A stretch of 64,000 bases of DNA, from positions 1 through 64,000 of the forward strand of contig CAZXDP010000008.1 in the NCBI GenBank assembly GCA_964639255.1, given 5' to 3'. This document shows, one piece after another, positions 16,163 to 26,339 of the stretch (its first letter is position 1; each line of letters begins with the position of its first letter). The notes under the pieces are model-generated. The model was not told the origin of the DNA and ran no database searches. It saw only the letters and a program-made list of their open reading frames with translations. Made by a program: the position numbers and the translations under genes. Source of the stretch: NZQO01 sp964639255 (GTDB taxonomy: Bacteria > Bacteroidota > Bacteroidia > Flavobacteriales > Flavobacteriaceae).

Positions 16163-17601
16163 ATTGGTCATTGGTAGAAATAGTGATTTACATTATAGTG
16201 CCTATCCTGTCTGTGGCAATACTTTTTTATGCTCTTTACGATACCGAACCGAAAATGAAAAACGATAAAAAGTATCAAGTAAAATTTCCAACCAAATCCG
16301 GAAACTTTAAAGTTGATAACATCAAACGTGGTGCATCCATCATCGGATCCGCAGGAAGCGGGAAGACCGAAAGTGTGGTCTATGGTTTCTTAAAACACTT
16401 TTGTGAAAACGGGTTCTGTGGCATTATTCACGATTACAAGAATTTTGAGCTGACCGAAATGGCATACCCGCTTTTTGCCGATGGCAATGTTCCAATGAAG
16501 ATTATTTCATTTGATAGGATTATCCATAGGGTGAACCCTATTGCACCACGATATTTGGAAAATGAGGAAAGCGTAAACGAAGTATCGAGGGTATTGATTG
16601 AAAATCTTTTGGAACAACGAGAATCGGGAAGTACTGGAACTACCAAATTCTTTAACGATGCCGCAGAGGGTTTGATTGGCGGATTGATTTGGAAGCTGAA
16701 ATCTGATTATCCACAATTCTGCACCTTGCCACATTTGATAGCCATTTATCAAATGCTCGATACGGATAGCCTGGTCCAGTTTCTGGAAACCAATACCACA
16801 TCGACAGCAATGGCAGATGCATTTATTAGCGGAAAGGATTCCGAACGTCAGACAGCTGGTGTAAAAAGTACTCTGGCCAATGCGTTAAAGCGCATCAGCA
16901 CACAACGGATATTTATGGCATTGTCCGCAGATGAAGTGCCATTGAACATTAATAGTGAAGATAATCCAATGGTTATTTCGGTAGTGAACAATCCCAAGTT
17001 TGAGACGTCGTATTCACCAGTTATTGCGACTATAATTCACACCATCACCAAGCAAATGAGTGTGCGTAATTCAAATCCATCTTTTTTGCTGATGGAAGAA
17101 GCACCTACAATTCGCCTACTGAATATGCACCGTATTCCTGCTACATTAAGAAGCTATGACATTGCCACTATCTACGTGATGCAAGACAAGATTCAGAATG
17201 ATATGATGTACGGTGATAAGGCAAGCAAAGCCATTTTAAGCAACCTATCCTATCAGTTTTTTGGGAAGGTAAATGACCCAGACACAGCCAAGTATTACGA
17301 GCGCTTCTTTGAAATCATAAAGAATCCAACAAAAAGCATAAGTAAAGCCACCAACATCTTTAAAACCGATACTCGAATCACAAAAGGCGAAAGAGAGGTT
17401 TCAAAAAGAAGAGCGGATATTTTCTTTAGGTTGAAGCAAGGCGAGTTTGTGACTTTTGCCGATGGGAAGGATAAGAAGGTACGGTTCAAATTATCCAAGA
17501 TTCAAAGACAGATTCCACTGGAAACCAAGCGATATTCTGATGCTGATTTGAAGGCCAATTTTGAAAGGGTTTATGATGAGGCGAGGTCGATATTTGGTTA
17601 G
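16159..17601 (+). CDS. mobC: Type IV coupling protein (VirD4/TraG-like)
   Basis: A 480-residue membrane ATPase. One N-terminal membrane helix (about 5-25) precedes a RecA-like ATPase with Walker A GSAGSGKT at about residues 63-70 and Walker B LLMEEAP near 313. The C-terminus has the DKIQND/NDPDTAKYYERFF region typical of Bacteroidota MobC/TraG coupling proteins. It should carry the relaxase-DNA complex to the conjugation channel encoded at 26.7-33.5 kb. It is translationally coupled to the relaxase gene. The defence genes that follow separate it from the tra operon. Confidence 0.88.
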   Translation: MNWSLVEIVIYIIVPILSVAILFYALYDTEPKMKNDKKYQVKFPTKSGNFKVDNIKRGASIIGSAGSGKTESVVYGFLKHFCENGFCGIIHDYKNFELTEMAYPLFADGNVPMKIISFDRIIHRVNPIAPRYLENEESVNEVSRVLIENLLEQRESGSTGTTKFFNDAAEGLIGGLIWKLKSDYPQFCTLPHLIAIYQMLDTDSLVQFLETNTTSTAMADAFISGKDSERQTAGVKSTLANALKRISTQRIFMALSADEVPLNINSEDNPMVISVVNNPKFETSYSPVIATIIHTITKQMSVRNSNPSFLLMEEAPTIRLLNMHRIPATLRSYDIATIYVMQDKIQNDMMYGDKASKAILSNLSYQFFGKVNDPDTAKYYERFFEIIKNPTKSISKATNIFKTDTRITKGEREVSKRRADIFFRLKQGEFVTFADGKDKKVRFKLSKIQRQIPLETKRYSDADLKANFERVYDEARSIFG

Positions 17602-17658
17602 ATTTCATAGTCTTACGCTTTAGTATATTAGGCTCTAAAATATTAACCGCATTTGTTC

Positions 17659-17689
17659 TTTGAAACGTTAAATTATACCGATATATTTA
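17659..17689 (+). promoter_or_regulatory. Promoter of the type III restriction-modification operon
   Basis: TTTG (17659-17662), 19 bases, TATATTTA (17682-17689), close to the Bacteroidota consensus, 20 bases before the mod start. It shows that the cargo operon is transcribed independently of the mob genes. Confidence 0.65.
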
Positions 17690-17708
17690 ACACTTATTTT
17701 ACCACCAA

Positions 17709-19691
17709 ATGTCAGAATTAAGCCAAAGAGAAAAAGACTTCCTTATAGAGAAATTGCAGAAAGGCGAGCAATTGCCCGATGATTTTAAATATAAATTATT
17801 TCCTACTACACAAAAAGAATATGAACTTGTTTACGCTGGAAAAATGCGTAAAGAGGATATTCTTGCTGATGAAGATGGTGTAACTGCCGCACCATTGCAG
17901 ATTGAAAGAACATACAATGGTGACCGAGAATCCTATCCAGACGGTTGGAAAAATATGATAGTCTTTGGCGATAACCTTCAATTTTTAAAGACCATTTATA
18001 AAAATGAAGACCCGCTTATAAAGGACAAGGTAAAAGGAAAGATAAAATTAATCTACATAGACCCACCTTTTGCGACGGCTTCAGATTTTAAATCCAAAGA
18101 GGGGCAATTAGCGTATTCTGATAAAATTGTTGATTCAGATTTTGCAGAATATCTGCGACGAAGACTAATTCTATGTAAGGAACTTTTAGGCAATCAAGGA
18201 AGTATTTACGTTCATTTGGACTCGAAAAAGGGGCATCTTATAAAAATAATTCTCGACGAAATATTTAAAGAGTTTGAATTTTATGAAATAGTCTGGGTAT
18301 GCGGACTAATGGGTTCGAGCGATACATATCCAAAATCACACGAGACAATCTACTGTTACAAAAAAAGTAATTCGACATTTAACCCACCAACACGTATTGG
18401 ATATTCTAAAAGAATAGTGAATGCTTTGCAGAAAGATAATGAAGGTTGGTTTTATACACGAGGAAGAGAAAGTAGTGGTGGCACAAATGCGCTAAAAACA
18501 TACATTAGTAAAGATAGTTCTTTGAGTAAGAAGCAGGCAGTTGAAGAAGCTTCAATAAAACGGCCACAGTATGTTTGGGATGTTTGGATGGGGAAAAAAG
18601 ACCTTGCAGAGGAATTTAACGACTATCCAGTAGGTACGTATGCATATACAAAGCACGAAAAGACTGGCTATCCAACGCAAAAGCCTGAACTACTCTTAAA
18701 AAGAATAATAGAAGCCTCTTCAAATGAGAATGATATAGTTTTAGATTTTTTTGGCGGTAGTGGAACTACAGCTGCAGTTGCAGAAAAATTAAACAGGAAA
18801 TGGATTACCTGCGACATTGGTAAATACTCTTTTTATACTATTCAGAAGCGATTATTGAAAATTCAAGAATCACGTGATTTAAATATTCGTTCGAAGAAAT
18901 ATGAAAAAAAATCACGAAGTTTCATTACCGCTAATAATGGGTTTTATGATATAGAAAAGTTGTTTTCTTTACAGCACCAAGAATATCAAGATTTCGTCTT
19001 AAACCTCTTTGAGGTAAGCCCAAAATCTAAAAAGATAGCAGGCATTGAATTTCAAGGCGAGCGAAAGGATGGCTATGATGTAATGATATGGAAGTATTGG
19101 GAACACAAAGATGCCGCTGTAGATGAAGATTATTTAGAAATTCTACATAAAAATATTGGTAAAAAAGTAGGTGACCGTATTTATATTATTGCACCGGCCA
19201 ATTCGGTTCAATTTATTGATGATTATTACGAGATTGGCAATGTGCGCTACTATTTCCTTAAGGTGCCTTACCAAATCATCCAAGAGTTGCACAAAGAAAA
19301 GTTTAAAAAATTCAGACAACCTACCAGTTCCAGTAATGTAAACTCACTTGAAAATGCAGTTGGATTTCATTTTATCCGGCAACCAGAAGTTAAGTCCTCA
19401 TTTGAAAATGGGTTTATTAGCATTGAGGATTTTAAGGCATATTATCCCGATGAAGATACTTTAGAAGACATTCCTGGTCTTGAAGCACTTGCTATGGTGG
19501 TCGTTGATAAGAATTATAATGGAAGTGAATTTTTAATGTCCGATGTGTTTTTTGCTTCCGATATTATTAATGAAGATGGTAAGGCTCAAATTAAAATAGA
19601 AGATAGTGGCCCAAAAATTAGCATCGTTTACATTGATATCTACGGTAATGAATTCCGTGAAGTATTTACAACCAAAAGTACCAACGGATGA
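17709..19691 (+). CDS. mod: Type III restriction-modification methyltransferase (Mod)
   Basis: A 660-residue N6-adenine methyltransferase of the beta class. Catalytic motif IV DPPF at residues 118-121 precedes the AdoMet-binding motif I FFGGSGTT at about 346-353, and the target-recognition region lies between them (about 180-320). The C-terminal ~250 residues are the Mod-specific extension. With Res it would form the complex that recognises an asymmetric site and methylates one strand. Res starts within its stop codon region (ATGA overlap), giving a compact two-gene operon. No phase-variation repeats are seen in the coding part, unlike many pathogen mod genes. The DNA is visibly richer in A+T than the mob genes. 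Confidence 0.92.
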   Translation: MSELSQREKDFLIEKLQKGEQLPDDFKYKLFPTTQKEYELVYAGKMRKEDILADEDGVTAAPLQIERTYNGDRESYPDGWKNMIVFGDNLQFLKTIYKNEDPLIKDKVKGKIKLIYIDPPFATASDFKSKEGQLAYSDKIVDSDFAEYLRRRLILCKELLGNQGSIYVHLDSKKGHLIKIILDEIFKEFEFYEIVWVCGLMGSSDTYPKSHETIYCYKKSNSTFNPPTRIGYSKRIVNALQKDNEGWFYTRGRESSGGTNALKTYISKDSSLSKKQAVEEASIKRPQYVWDVWMGKKDLAEEFNDYPVGTYAYTKHEKTGYPTQKPELLLKRIIEASSNENDIVLDFFGGSGTTAAVAEKLNRKWITCDIGKYSFYTIQKRLLKIQESRDLNIRSKKYEKKSRSFITANNGFYDIEKLFSLQHQEYQDFVLNLFEVSPKSKKIAGIEFQGERKDGYDVMIWKYWEHKDAAVDEDYLEILHKNIGKKVGDRIYIIAPANSVQFIDDYYEIGNVRYYFLKVPYQIIQELHKEKFKKFRQPTSSSNVNSLENAVGFHFIRQPEVKSSFENGFISIEDFKAYYPDEDTLEDIPGLEALAMVVVDKNYNGSEFLMSDVFFASDIINEDGKAQIKIEDSGPKISIVYIDIYGNEFREVFTTKSTNG

Positions 19692-22267
19692 TTCAGGAAA
19701 AAAAGCGATACGATACAAAGGATTTAGTTCTAAAGGTAAATCAATTCTATAACCAAAACGAATTGCCATTACCGTATTGGGATAGATTTTTGGATGTGCT
19801 TTGTGGTACACGGGAATACCAAAAAGAAGCCATAAGGGATGCAGTTATTTATTTGGCATCCAAAGAGTATGCTACTATTGAAGACTTGGTTTCAAAAAAC
19901 CACTATCAAAATCATCAATTACGAGAACGCTATCCTGAAATAGGGGATTACCATCGTAAAATTCAGTTGCCACAAAAGCTATCTGCTACCATCGACCTTG
20001 CAACGGGTACTGGAAAGAGTTATGTAATGTACGGCATTGCTCAAATTCTACTTGGTTTGGGCTTAGTGAAAAGAGTTTTGGTATTATGCCCATCTACCAC
20101 AATTGAAAAAGAACTTCACAAAAAGTTTTTGAATTTAGTAGCTGAACCGATTTTAAAAGAAGCCATCCCAGAAAATGCAATAATAAAAAATCCGAGCATA
20201 GTTGATGGAAGTGTTACTGTAAATGAGGGTGATATATGTATTGAGAATGTACACGCGGTTTACGAAAGAACTGGTTCTTCTATAGAGGACAGCTTTGGTT
20301 TTAAAAAAGGTGCTGATACGCTGGTGCTAAATGATGAAACCCACCATATCTACAACAAAATTTCCGGAAGAACTACAGAAGCAAAAAGTCTAAAGGTTTG
20401 GAAGAAATTTTTACTTGATGATGGCTATAATTTTAAATATATGCTCGGTTTTACAGGTACGGCATATATTGGTAACGATTATTTTAATGATGTTATTTAT
20501 CGCTATTCCTTAAGGCAGGCAGTTGATGAGAAGTTCGTGAAGAAGATAAACTATGTATCTGAAGATGATAGTATAAATGAAGACCAAAGATTTCAAAAAA
20601 TTTACCAGAACCACGCCAAAAATAAACTTACGTATAAGAACGTAAAGCCACTAACCATTTTAGTAACCAATAACATTACCAATGCAAAACGTCTTGAAAC
20701 ACGCTTGGTTGAGTTTTTGATGTTAGAAGAGGGATTGGAAGAACAGGAAATACGGGATAAGTTAGTGATGACGGTAACTTCCGATAAAGCGCATAAGCAT
20801 AATGCAGTTCGTCTTGAGGAAGTAGATGAGCAAGCCTCTACAGTAGAATGGATTGTATCTGTATCGATGCTCACAGAGGGTTGGGATGTAAAAAATGTGT
20901 TCCAAATAGTACCAATGGAAGAAAGAGCTTTTAATTCTAAATTGCTTATTTCTCAAGTATTGGGTAGAGGTTTAAGGGTACCGCCTGAGTACATCGGCAA
21001 TGCAGAGGTAACTATATTCAATCATTCCTCTTGGGGTTCAAAGATAAAGGGACTTGTAGATGAGGTATTAGAATTAGAAATGAGATTGGAAAGTTCCAAT
21101 TTAACTGAAGGCGAAAGAAGTAAATATCACTTTAACCTTTACAACATCAATTACGACAAAATTGAAAGGGCGGTTGAAAACAACAAAAAAGAAAAAGAGT
21201 TCAATTATAAAGACTATATAAACTTAGAGTCTTCAGTTGACCAAGTAAGCCAAGAAACGACTTACACAAATCTGGCCAATGAATATAAGGGTGTTGAATA
21301 CAAGATAAAAAATCGAATGACGCCTATTAAGGAAATCGTCGATAAAATCTATCACGAGTTTCAGACAAGGGAATGGGAAGGCGTGACATTGAATCTGCAA
21401 GAAGGCCAATACACTAAAAACAACCTTCCACCAAAAGAAGAAATCACAAAATTGATACGTCGTTCTATGGACAAGGTTGGTCTTGAAGGCGATGAATTGA
21501 ATGAAAAAAATAAACGGAATATTTTCTCGTCCTTCAACACACTATTAAGGCGTAAAAACAAGTCACTTGAATTAGTAAGAAAGGCTCAAAAGCCTTATGC
21601 CATTTCAACAAAAGAAAGAATTAAAGAAACATTATCAGTTGGGAATTTGCGTCATAATTCTACGGTGATGTATTCAAATAAATATAATGAGGAAGTAAAA
21701 GACGTCGATGTTCTCAACTTTTTGCAGGATGTGATTGATGATGGTACATTGCCACGAAATGCTATATCAGAAGCAAACAGCTATGATTTTAAAACACCAG
21801 TTGACTTGGTATTCCTAAACGCAACACCTGAGAGAAAATTTGCTGAGAAACTTGCAAGAAACGAGAATGCTAAGGTTCTGGATGCGTGGCTTAAATCGAC
21901 TAACCAAAGTTTCTATACAATTGAGTATTCTCTCTCAAGTAAATCAGGGAACCATACAAAGCAAGGAAAATTTAATCCTGATTTTTTTGTCAAAACTTCA
22001 GATGATAAAATGGAATATATCACTGTAGTAGAGATAAAGGATGACCAAGACTATTCAGACTTAAATAGAGCTAAGTTTAAGTGGGCAACCATTCATTTCC
22101 AAGAATTGAACAAACAACTTGAAGAAAACAATGTAAAACAGCGCTATAATTTTCATTTCCTTAGTCCAGAAAACTATGACGATTTCTTTGAGTATTTGAG
22201 AAATGGCAAGTTGGTACAGGGGTTATTTACGAGTAACTTGGATAAAGAATTGGGTGTGACAAACTAA
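19688..22267 (+). CDS. res: Type III restriction endonuclease subunit (Res)
   Basis: An 859-residue helicase-nuclease. Superfamily 2 motifs are present: Walker A ATGTGKS at about 105-111, motif II DETHH at about 216-220 (the DExH-like box of Res proteins), motif III GFTGTAY, and motif VI-like QVLGRGLRVP. The C-terminal PD-(D/E)xK nuclease reads FNPDFF then VVEIKDD near residue 780. It translocates or diffuses after binding two unmodified sites with Mod and cuts the DNA. It has full length for the family and no frameshift. It overlaps mod by four bases, and six bases separate it from the next gene, implying a shared transcript. Confidence 0.92.
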   Translation: MIQEKKRYDTKDLVLKVNQFYNQNELPLPYWDRFLDVLCGTREYQKEAIRDAVIYLASKEYATIEDLVSKNHYQNHQLRERYPEIGDYHRKIQLPQKLSATIDLATGTGKSYVMYGIAQILLGLGLVKRVLVLCPSTTIEKELHKKFLNLVAEPILKEAIPENAIIKNPSIVDGSVTVNEGDICIENVHAVYERTGSSIEDSFGFKKGADTLVLNDETHHIYNKISGRTTEAKSLKVWKKFLLDDGYNFKYMLGFTGTAYIGNDYFNDVIYRYSLRQAVDEKFVKKINYVSEDDSINEDQRFQKIYQNHAKNKLTYKNVKPLTILVTNNITNAKRLETRLVEFLMLEEGLEEQEIRDKLVMTVTSDKAHKHNAVRLEEVDEQASTVEWIVSVSMLTEGWDVKNVFQIVPMEERAFNSKLLISQVLGRGLRVPPEYIGNAEVTIFNHSSWGSKIKGLVDEVLELEMRLESSNLTEGERSKYHFNLYNINYDKIERAVENNKKEKEFNYKDYINLESSVDQVSQETTYTNLANEYKGVEYKIKNRMTPIKEIVDKIYHEFQTREWEGVTLNLQEGQYTKNNLPPKEEITKLIRRSMDKVGLEGDELNEKNKRNIFSSFNTLLRRKNKSLELVRKAQKPYAISTKERIKETLSVGNLRHNSTVMYSNKYNEEVKDVDVLNFLQDVIDDGTLPRNAISEANSYDFKTPVDLVFLNATPERKFAEKLARNENAKVLDAWLKSTNQSFYTIEYSLSSKSGNHTKQGKFNPDFFVKTSDDKMEYITVVEIKDDQDYSDLNRAKFKWATIHFQELNKQLEENNVKQRYNFHFLSPENYDDFFEYLRNGKLVQGLFTSNLDKELGVTN

Positions 22268-22273
22268 AATAAT

Positions 22274-23119
22274 ATGACCGTTGAGAAAGTAGAAAAAGCT
22301 ATTGCCCTATTGGAAGCAATTAATCCAGAAAATGAGTATGCCTATGAAAACGCGGTTTTAGCTTATTTGACAATTGGACGGCTTCCTGTATTGCAGTATG
22401 ATATACCTGCTGAATCGATTTTTTTTAGAACGCGCACTCACGAAGACGATAATTTATTCCCATTAATATCTGATATCTCAATAACACCTAATCAATTTGT
22501 GAAGGACTTTGCGCGGTGTAATCGACCTTTTCAATCAAAATTCTATTGTTCGGAAAATAGACCTACTTCATTCGCTGAGTTAGTCGAGTATTGGTCTGAA
22601 ACAAAGGATTTTGGGGATAAGGTTTATGTTACTATTGGACGCTGGAAATTAAAAAAACCTCTAACGGGTATAATAGTCACAACACCTGATAAAGAGAACA
22701 GAGTTTCAGAATTTGATAAAGAGCACGGAGCTGTGATGGAAACTTTTATTGAACAAACAGACGCCGAAATAAGAGGAGCTACCATATTGTTTTATAGGTT
22801 TCTGTTTGATAAGTTTAGAAAATCTGCAAAAAATGACCGCAAGACTTATATCATAACAACAGCATATTGCAATGTGGCTCTTGCGCATTCTGAAGGTAAG
22901 GTCGATGGAATTTATTATCCAAGTGTTCCCTTTGGAGGGCAAGGAATCAATTTTGCTATTAATTCAGATTATGTTTTGGGAAATAATCTTGAACTCACAA
23001 ATATCTTAAGAAATGAATTGACTGTTTCCAAAAATGAAAATGGAAAACACGGATTTACAGAAACAGGAAAAGTTGAAGCGTCTGGATTTGATATTAAAAA
23101 CAATTCGATAAGCTGGTAA
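22274..23119 (+). CDS. RES-domain-like protein of the restriction island
   Basis: A 281-residue soluble protein. The middle (FFRTR ... CNRPFQSKFYCSENRPTSFA followed by ELVEYW) has the Arg, Arg-x-N-R-P, Tyr and acidic spacing of RES domains, which degrade NAD+ in RES-Xre toxin-antitoxin systems. The match is by eye, and a Xre partner is not adjacent. It starts seven bases after res, so it is probably part of the restriction operon, either as an abortive-infection partner or an accessory. I do not recognise a characterised homologue, so the NADase activity is a guess. Confidence 0.45.
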   Translation: MTVEKVEKAIALLEAINPENEYAYENAVLAYLTIGRLPVLQYDIPAESIFFRTRTHEDDNLFPLISDISITPNQFVKDFARCNRPFQSKFYCSENRPTSFAELVEYWSETKDFGDKVYVTIGRWKLKKPLTGIIVTTPDKENRVSEFDKEHGAVMETFIEQTDAEIRGATILFYRFLFDKFRKSAKNDRKTYIITTAYCNVALAHSEGKVDGIYYPSVPFGGQGINFAINSDYVLGNNLELTNILRNELTVSKNENGKHGFTETGKVEASGFDIKNNSISW

Positions 23120-23174
23120 AATTAAAAACTCAGAACCAACCACACACTATGAACTAAAACCAACCAAATATTTT

Positions 23175-24920
23175 ATGTCGTTTCAAACCCCTATTACAAT
23201 TTCTGATGCTATTGAAAAAATAGACTCAAATCAATTTTTACTTCCAGCTATTCAAAGAGAATTTATTTGGAATCACTCAAAGATAGAATGGCTATTTGAC
23301 TCAATAATGAGAAATTACCCAATCAGCTCTTTTCTCTTTTGGCAAGTAGAAGAAGATACTTCAAAAGGCTACCGATTCTATAAGTTCATCAATGAATACC
23401 GCGAACGATATAAAACCCACAATGAAGAAATTTCGACGAATGGTATAAGTTCATTTAATGCCGTATTGGACGGACAGCAAAGGTTGACATCATTGTACTT
23501 GGGTTTAAAAGGTAGTTTTGGATACAAAGAGTATCGCAGAAAATGGGAAGATACGGAATGGAGTATTCCAACCCGCCATCTATATTTAAATATAATGAAT
23601 GAGCTGCAAGATGAGGAAGATGGAAGAATTTATGAATTCAGCTTTCTTGAAAAATCCGAGACGCAAGAATCAGAGATTTACGAATCGAATGAACAAAAAT
23701 GGTTTAAGGTAGGTTCAATACTGAATTATGCTAACGACGATGACTTCGATGAATTTGTTGAAGAATTTGACAGTAGTTTTTCGAGAAAAGCCATCCGACA
23801 ACTGAGACGTACAATTCTTGAAAAGCCAATCATAAACTATTTTCTTGAGAAAGACCAAAGTTTGGATAAGGCCTTAAATATCTTTATAAGAATAAATAGC
23901 GGCGGCGAACCTTTAAATTTTTCTGATTTATTGATGTCGATTGCAGTTGCAAACTGGACAAAGAAAGATGCTCGCAAAGAAATTCATAAACTTGTCGATA
24001 GTATCAGAGACAAAGGATTTTCGATATCTAAAGATTTGATATTGAAATCTTTTCTATACTTATATAGTAGGGATATTAAGTTTAGGGTTACTAACTTTTC
24101 CAAGGGTAATGCGAAAGACTTCGAGACAGAATGGGAAAAGATTCGAGACTCAATCTTATCTACATTCGATTTAATTAAATCATTTGGTTTTACGGATTAT
24201 ACGCTTACTTCTAAAAATTCGGTAATACCGATTATTTATTATTTATATCACAAGAATATTTATCGTGATTACTCGACAAAAATTGAATTTAAAGAGGATA
24301 GGGAATCAATAAAAAAATGGCTTCATATAGTATTGATTAAACGTATTTTTGGTGGGACATCAGATTCAGTCCTTTCCCAAATAAGAAGAACGTTCACGGA
24401 CAACGTGACTGAGATGAAAATTAAACAAGAAATTACATCTTTTCCTATTAATTCAATTTTCAACCATATCAGAAAAGATACAAGCGTTGGCGAGGAATTT
24501 GTAGAGGAAATTCTTTTCACGCAAAAGGATAATAAATATGCCTTCTCTATTCTTGCCTTACTTTATCCAAATTTAGACTACAAAAACAACAATTTTCATA
24601 AAGACCATATCCATTCAGCATTTGAATTTGATAACCTGGAGGATTCTGATAAAGAGAACTATGGTTGGCACACTTATAATTCCATTTATAATCTACAGAT
24701 GTTGGATGCAAACGAGAATATGTCCAAGAGTAATATGAATTTATTAGATTGGGTTGAGAAAGAAACCGACGAAAATAATAGAACTCAATTTTTGAATGCA
24801 CATTTAATTCCGGATGTCGATTTAAATTTGAACAAATACGCAGAATTTCACGAAAAAAGGAAAGAACTATTGTTGGAAAAAATGAATACCTTATTGAACG
24901 AAAAAAGTGTTAGCGTATAA
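23175..24920 (+). CDS. DUF262/HNH protein (GmrSD-like)
   Basis: A 581-residue protein. The N-terminal DUF262 domain carries the ParB-like nucleotide-binding motif DGQQR at 99-103, after FLLPAIQREFIWNHSKIEWL. The C-terminal third holds an HNH-like site (KDHIHS near residue 477, then NSIYNLQMLDANENMSKS), as in DUF1524. This pairing is that of GmrSD/BrxU-type enzymes, which cut modified phage DNA after nucleotide hydrolysis. Here it sits next to a type III system, so it could cover phages whose DNA is modified. The gap of 55 bases allows its own promoter. Confidence 0.75.
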   Translation: MSFQTPITISDAIEKIDSNQFLLPAIQREFIWNHSKIEWLFDSIMRNYPISSFLFWQVEEDTSKGYRFYKFINEYRERYKTHNEEISTNGISSFNAVLDGQQRLTSLYLGLKGSFGYKEYRRKWEDTEWSIPTRHLYLNIMNELQDEEDGRIYEFSFLEKSETQESEIYESNEQKWFKVGSILNYANDDDFDEFVEEFDSSFSRKAIRQLRRTILEKPIINYFLEKDQSLDKALNIFIRINSGGEPLNFSDLLMSIAVANWTKKDARKEIHKLVDSIRDKGFSISKDLILKSFLYLYSRDIKFRVTNFSKGNAKDFETEWEKIRDSILSTFDLIKSFGFTDYTLTSKNSVIPIIYYLYHKNIYRDYSTKIEFKEDRESIKKWLHIVLIKRIFGGTSDSVLSQIRRTFTDNVTEMKIKQEITSFPINSIFNHIRKDTSVGEEFVEEILFTQKDNKYAFSILALLYPNLDYKNNNFHKDHIHSAFEFDNLEDSDKENYGWHTYNSIYNLQMLDANENMSKSNMNLLDWVEKETDENNRTQFLNAHLIPDVDLNLNKYAEFHEKRKELLLEKMNTLLNEKSVSV

Positions 24921-24947
24921 AGAACTATAGTTAATCCGAATTTATTA

Positions 24948-26330
24948 ATGCCAGAAACTAACCGCATAGAATACAAACGCGAACTGTCCGATGGGCTTGA
25001 AAAAGAAGTTATTGCTTTTTTAAACTATCGCGAGGGTGGTATTCTCTATATCGGTATTGACAAAAACGAGAATGTTTACGGTTTGGCAGATCCGGATGGC
25101 GACCAACTTAAGATTAAGGACAGGCTAAAGAACAACATCCGACCTTCTGCATTGGGTCTGTTTGACATCGTGAGTGAAGAACGGGATGGTAAGGACATCC
25201 TTAAAATCATTGTGGCCAGTGGTCCTGAAAAACCGTATCATCTCAGAAAGTATGGGATGAGCGAAAAGGGATGTTTTATCCGTATAGGTTCATCTGCAGA
25301 GCCGATGTCCCAAAAAATGATAGACGAACTCTTTGCCAAGCGCACACGAAATTCTATCAGCAAAATTAAAGCCGGACGACAAGACCTGAGCTTTGGACAG
25401 TTGAAAATCTATTACGAAGAAGCTGGCTATAATCTAAGCAAAGCCTTTGCAAAAAACTTGGAACTATTAACTGAAGATGGTGCCTTTAATTATGCCGGCT
25501 ATCTTTTGGCCGATAAGAACAATACCTCAATCAAAGTGGCCAAGTATTCAGGAAAGACACGTACAGACCTTATTGAAAGTAACGAATACGGTCACGAGTG
25601 TTTGGTAAAAGCGACCAAGCAGGTAATCGATAAAATTGCTGTAGAAAATAGAACCACAACCAAGATAACCGCTAAGGAACGGCAACAGACCAATCTTTGG
25701 AATCCCATTGCCCTACGGGAAGCAATCATCAATGCTTTTGTACATAACGACTATACCAATGAGATTACACCAAAGTTTGAAATCTTTGAGGACAGAATAG
25801 AAATTACTTCAGCTGGTGGACTTCCAGAAGGTTTGAGCAAGCAAGAGTTTTTTGAAGGGTTTTCTGTACCGCGCAATAAAGAACTGATGCGAATTTTTAA
25901 GGATTTGGAACTGGTAGAGCAACTGGGTTCGGGCATCCCTCGTATTTTGGAACACTATGGCAAAGAGAGTTTTAGTTTTTCTGATAACTTTCTTAGAATG
26001 ACGTTTGTAGCTAAGGAAACTACTGTTGAAGATGGTGGTGCAAAAGGTGGTCAAATAGGTGGTGTAATGGGTGGTCTAAAAGGTGGTCAAATAGGTGGTC
26101 AAATCGAAAAGGATATTGATGCCATTTCTGAATTAACACATAGACAAAAAGAAGTTCTGAAGTTAATTGTTCAAGATAATCGAATAAGTCGTTCCGGTAT
26201 TGCAGAAGTATTACATATCAATGAGTCTGCAATTCAAAAACACCTCAATAATTTAAAGGATGCTGGATATATAGAGCGTGTAGGCGGAACAAGAGGCTAT
26301 TGGGAAATCAATCTCGATAAAAATGAATAA
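24948..26330 (+). CDS. AlbA/Schlafen-type ATP-binding protein with winged helix
   Basis: A 460-residue protein of the COG2865 kind. The N-terminal AlbA_2 (Schlafen) domain (EYKRELSD ... GGILYIGIDKNENVYGL) is followed by a GHKL-like ATPase part (LREAIINAFVHNDY, EITSAGGLPEGL, GSGIPRI), then a glycine-rich linker and a C-terminal winged helix (ISRSGIAEVLHINESAIQKH). The linker is a short repeat of GGQIGG units (26034-26105). Proteins of this kind are often regulators and often accompany defence genes; the exact role here is unknown. It is the last gene of the island and converges on the tra operon's lipoprotein gene. Confidence 0.75.
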   Translation: MPETNRIEYKRELSDGLEKEVIAFLNYREGGILYIGIDKNENVYGLADPDGDQLKIKDRLKNNIRPSALGLFDIVSEERDGKDILKIIVASGPEKPYHLRKYGMSEKGCFIRIGSSAEPMSQKMIDELFAKRTRNSISKIKAGRQDLSFGQLKIYYEEAGYNLSKAFAKNLELLTEDGAFNYAGYLLADKNNTSIKVAKYSGKTRTDLIESNEYGHECLVKATKQVIDKIAVENRTTTKITAKERQQTNLWNPIALREAIINAFVHNDYTNEITPKFEIFEDRIEITSAGGLPEGLSKQEFFEGFSVPRNKELMRIFKDLELVEQLGSGIPRILEHYGKESFSFSDNFLRMTFVAKETTVEDGGAKGGQIGGVMGGLKGGQIGGQIEKDIDAISELTHRQKEVLKLIVQDNRISRSGIAEVLHINESAIQKHLNNLKDAGYIERVGGTRGYWEINLDKNE

Positions 26331-26339
26331 ATACGCTTT

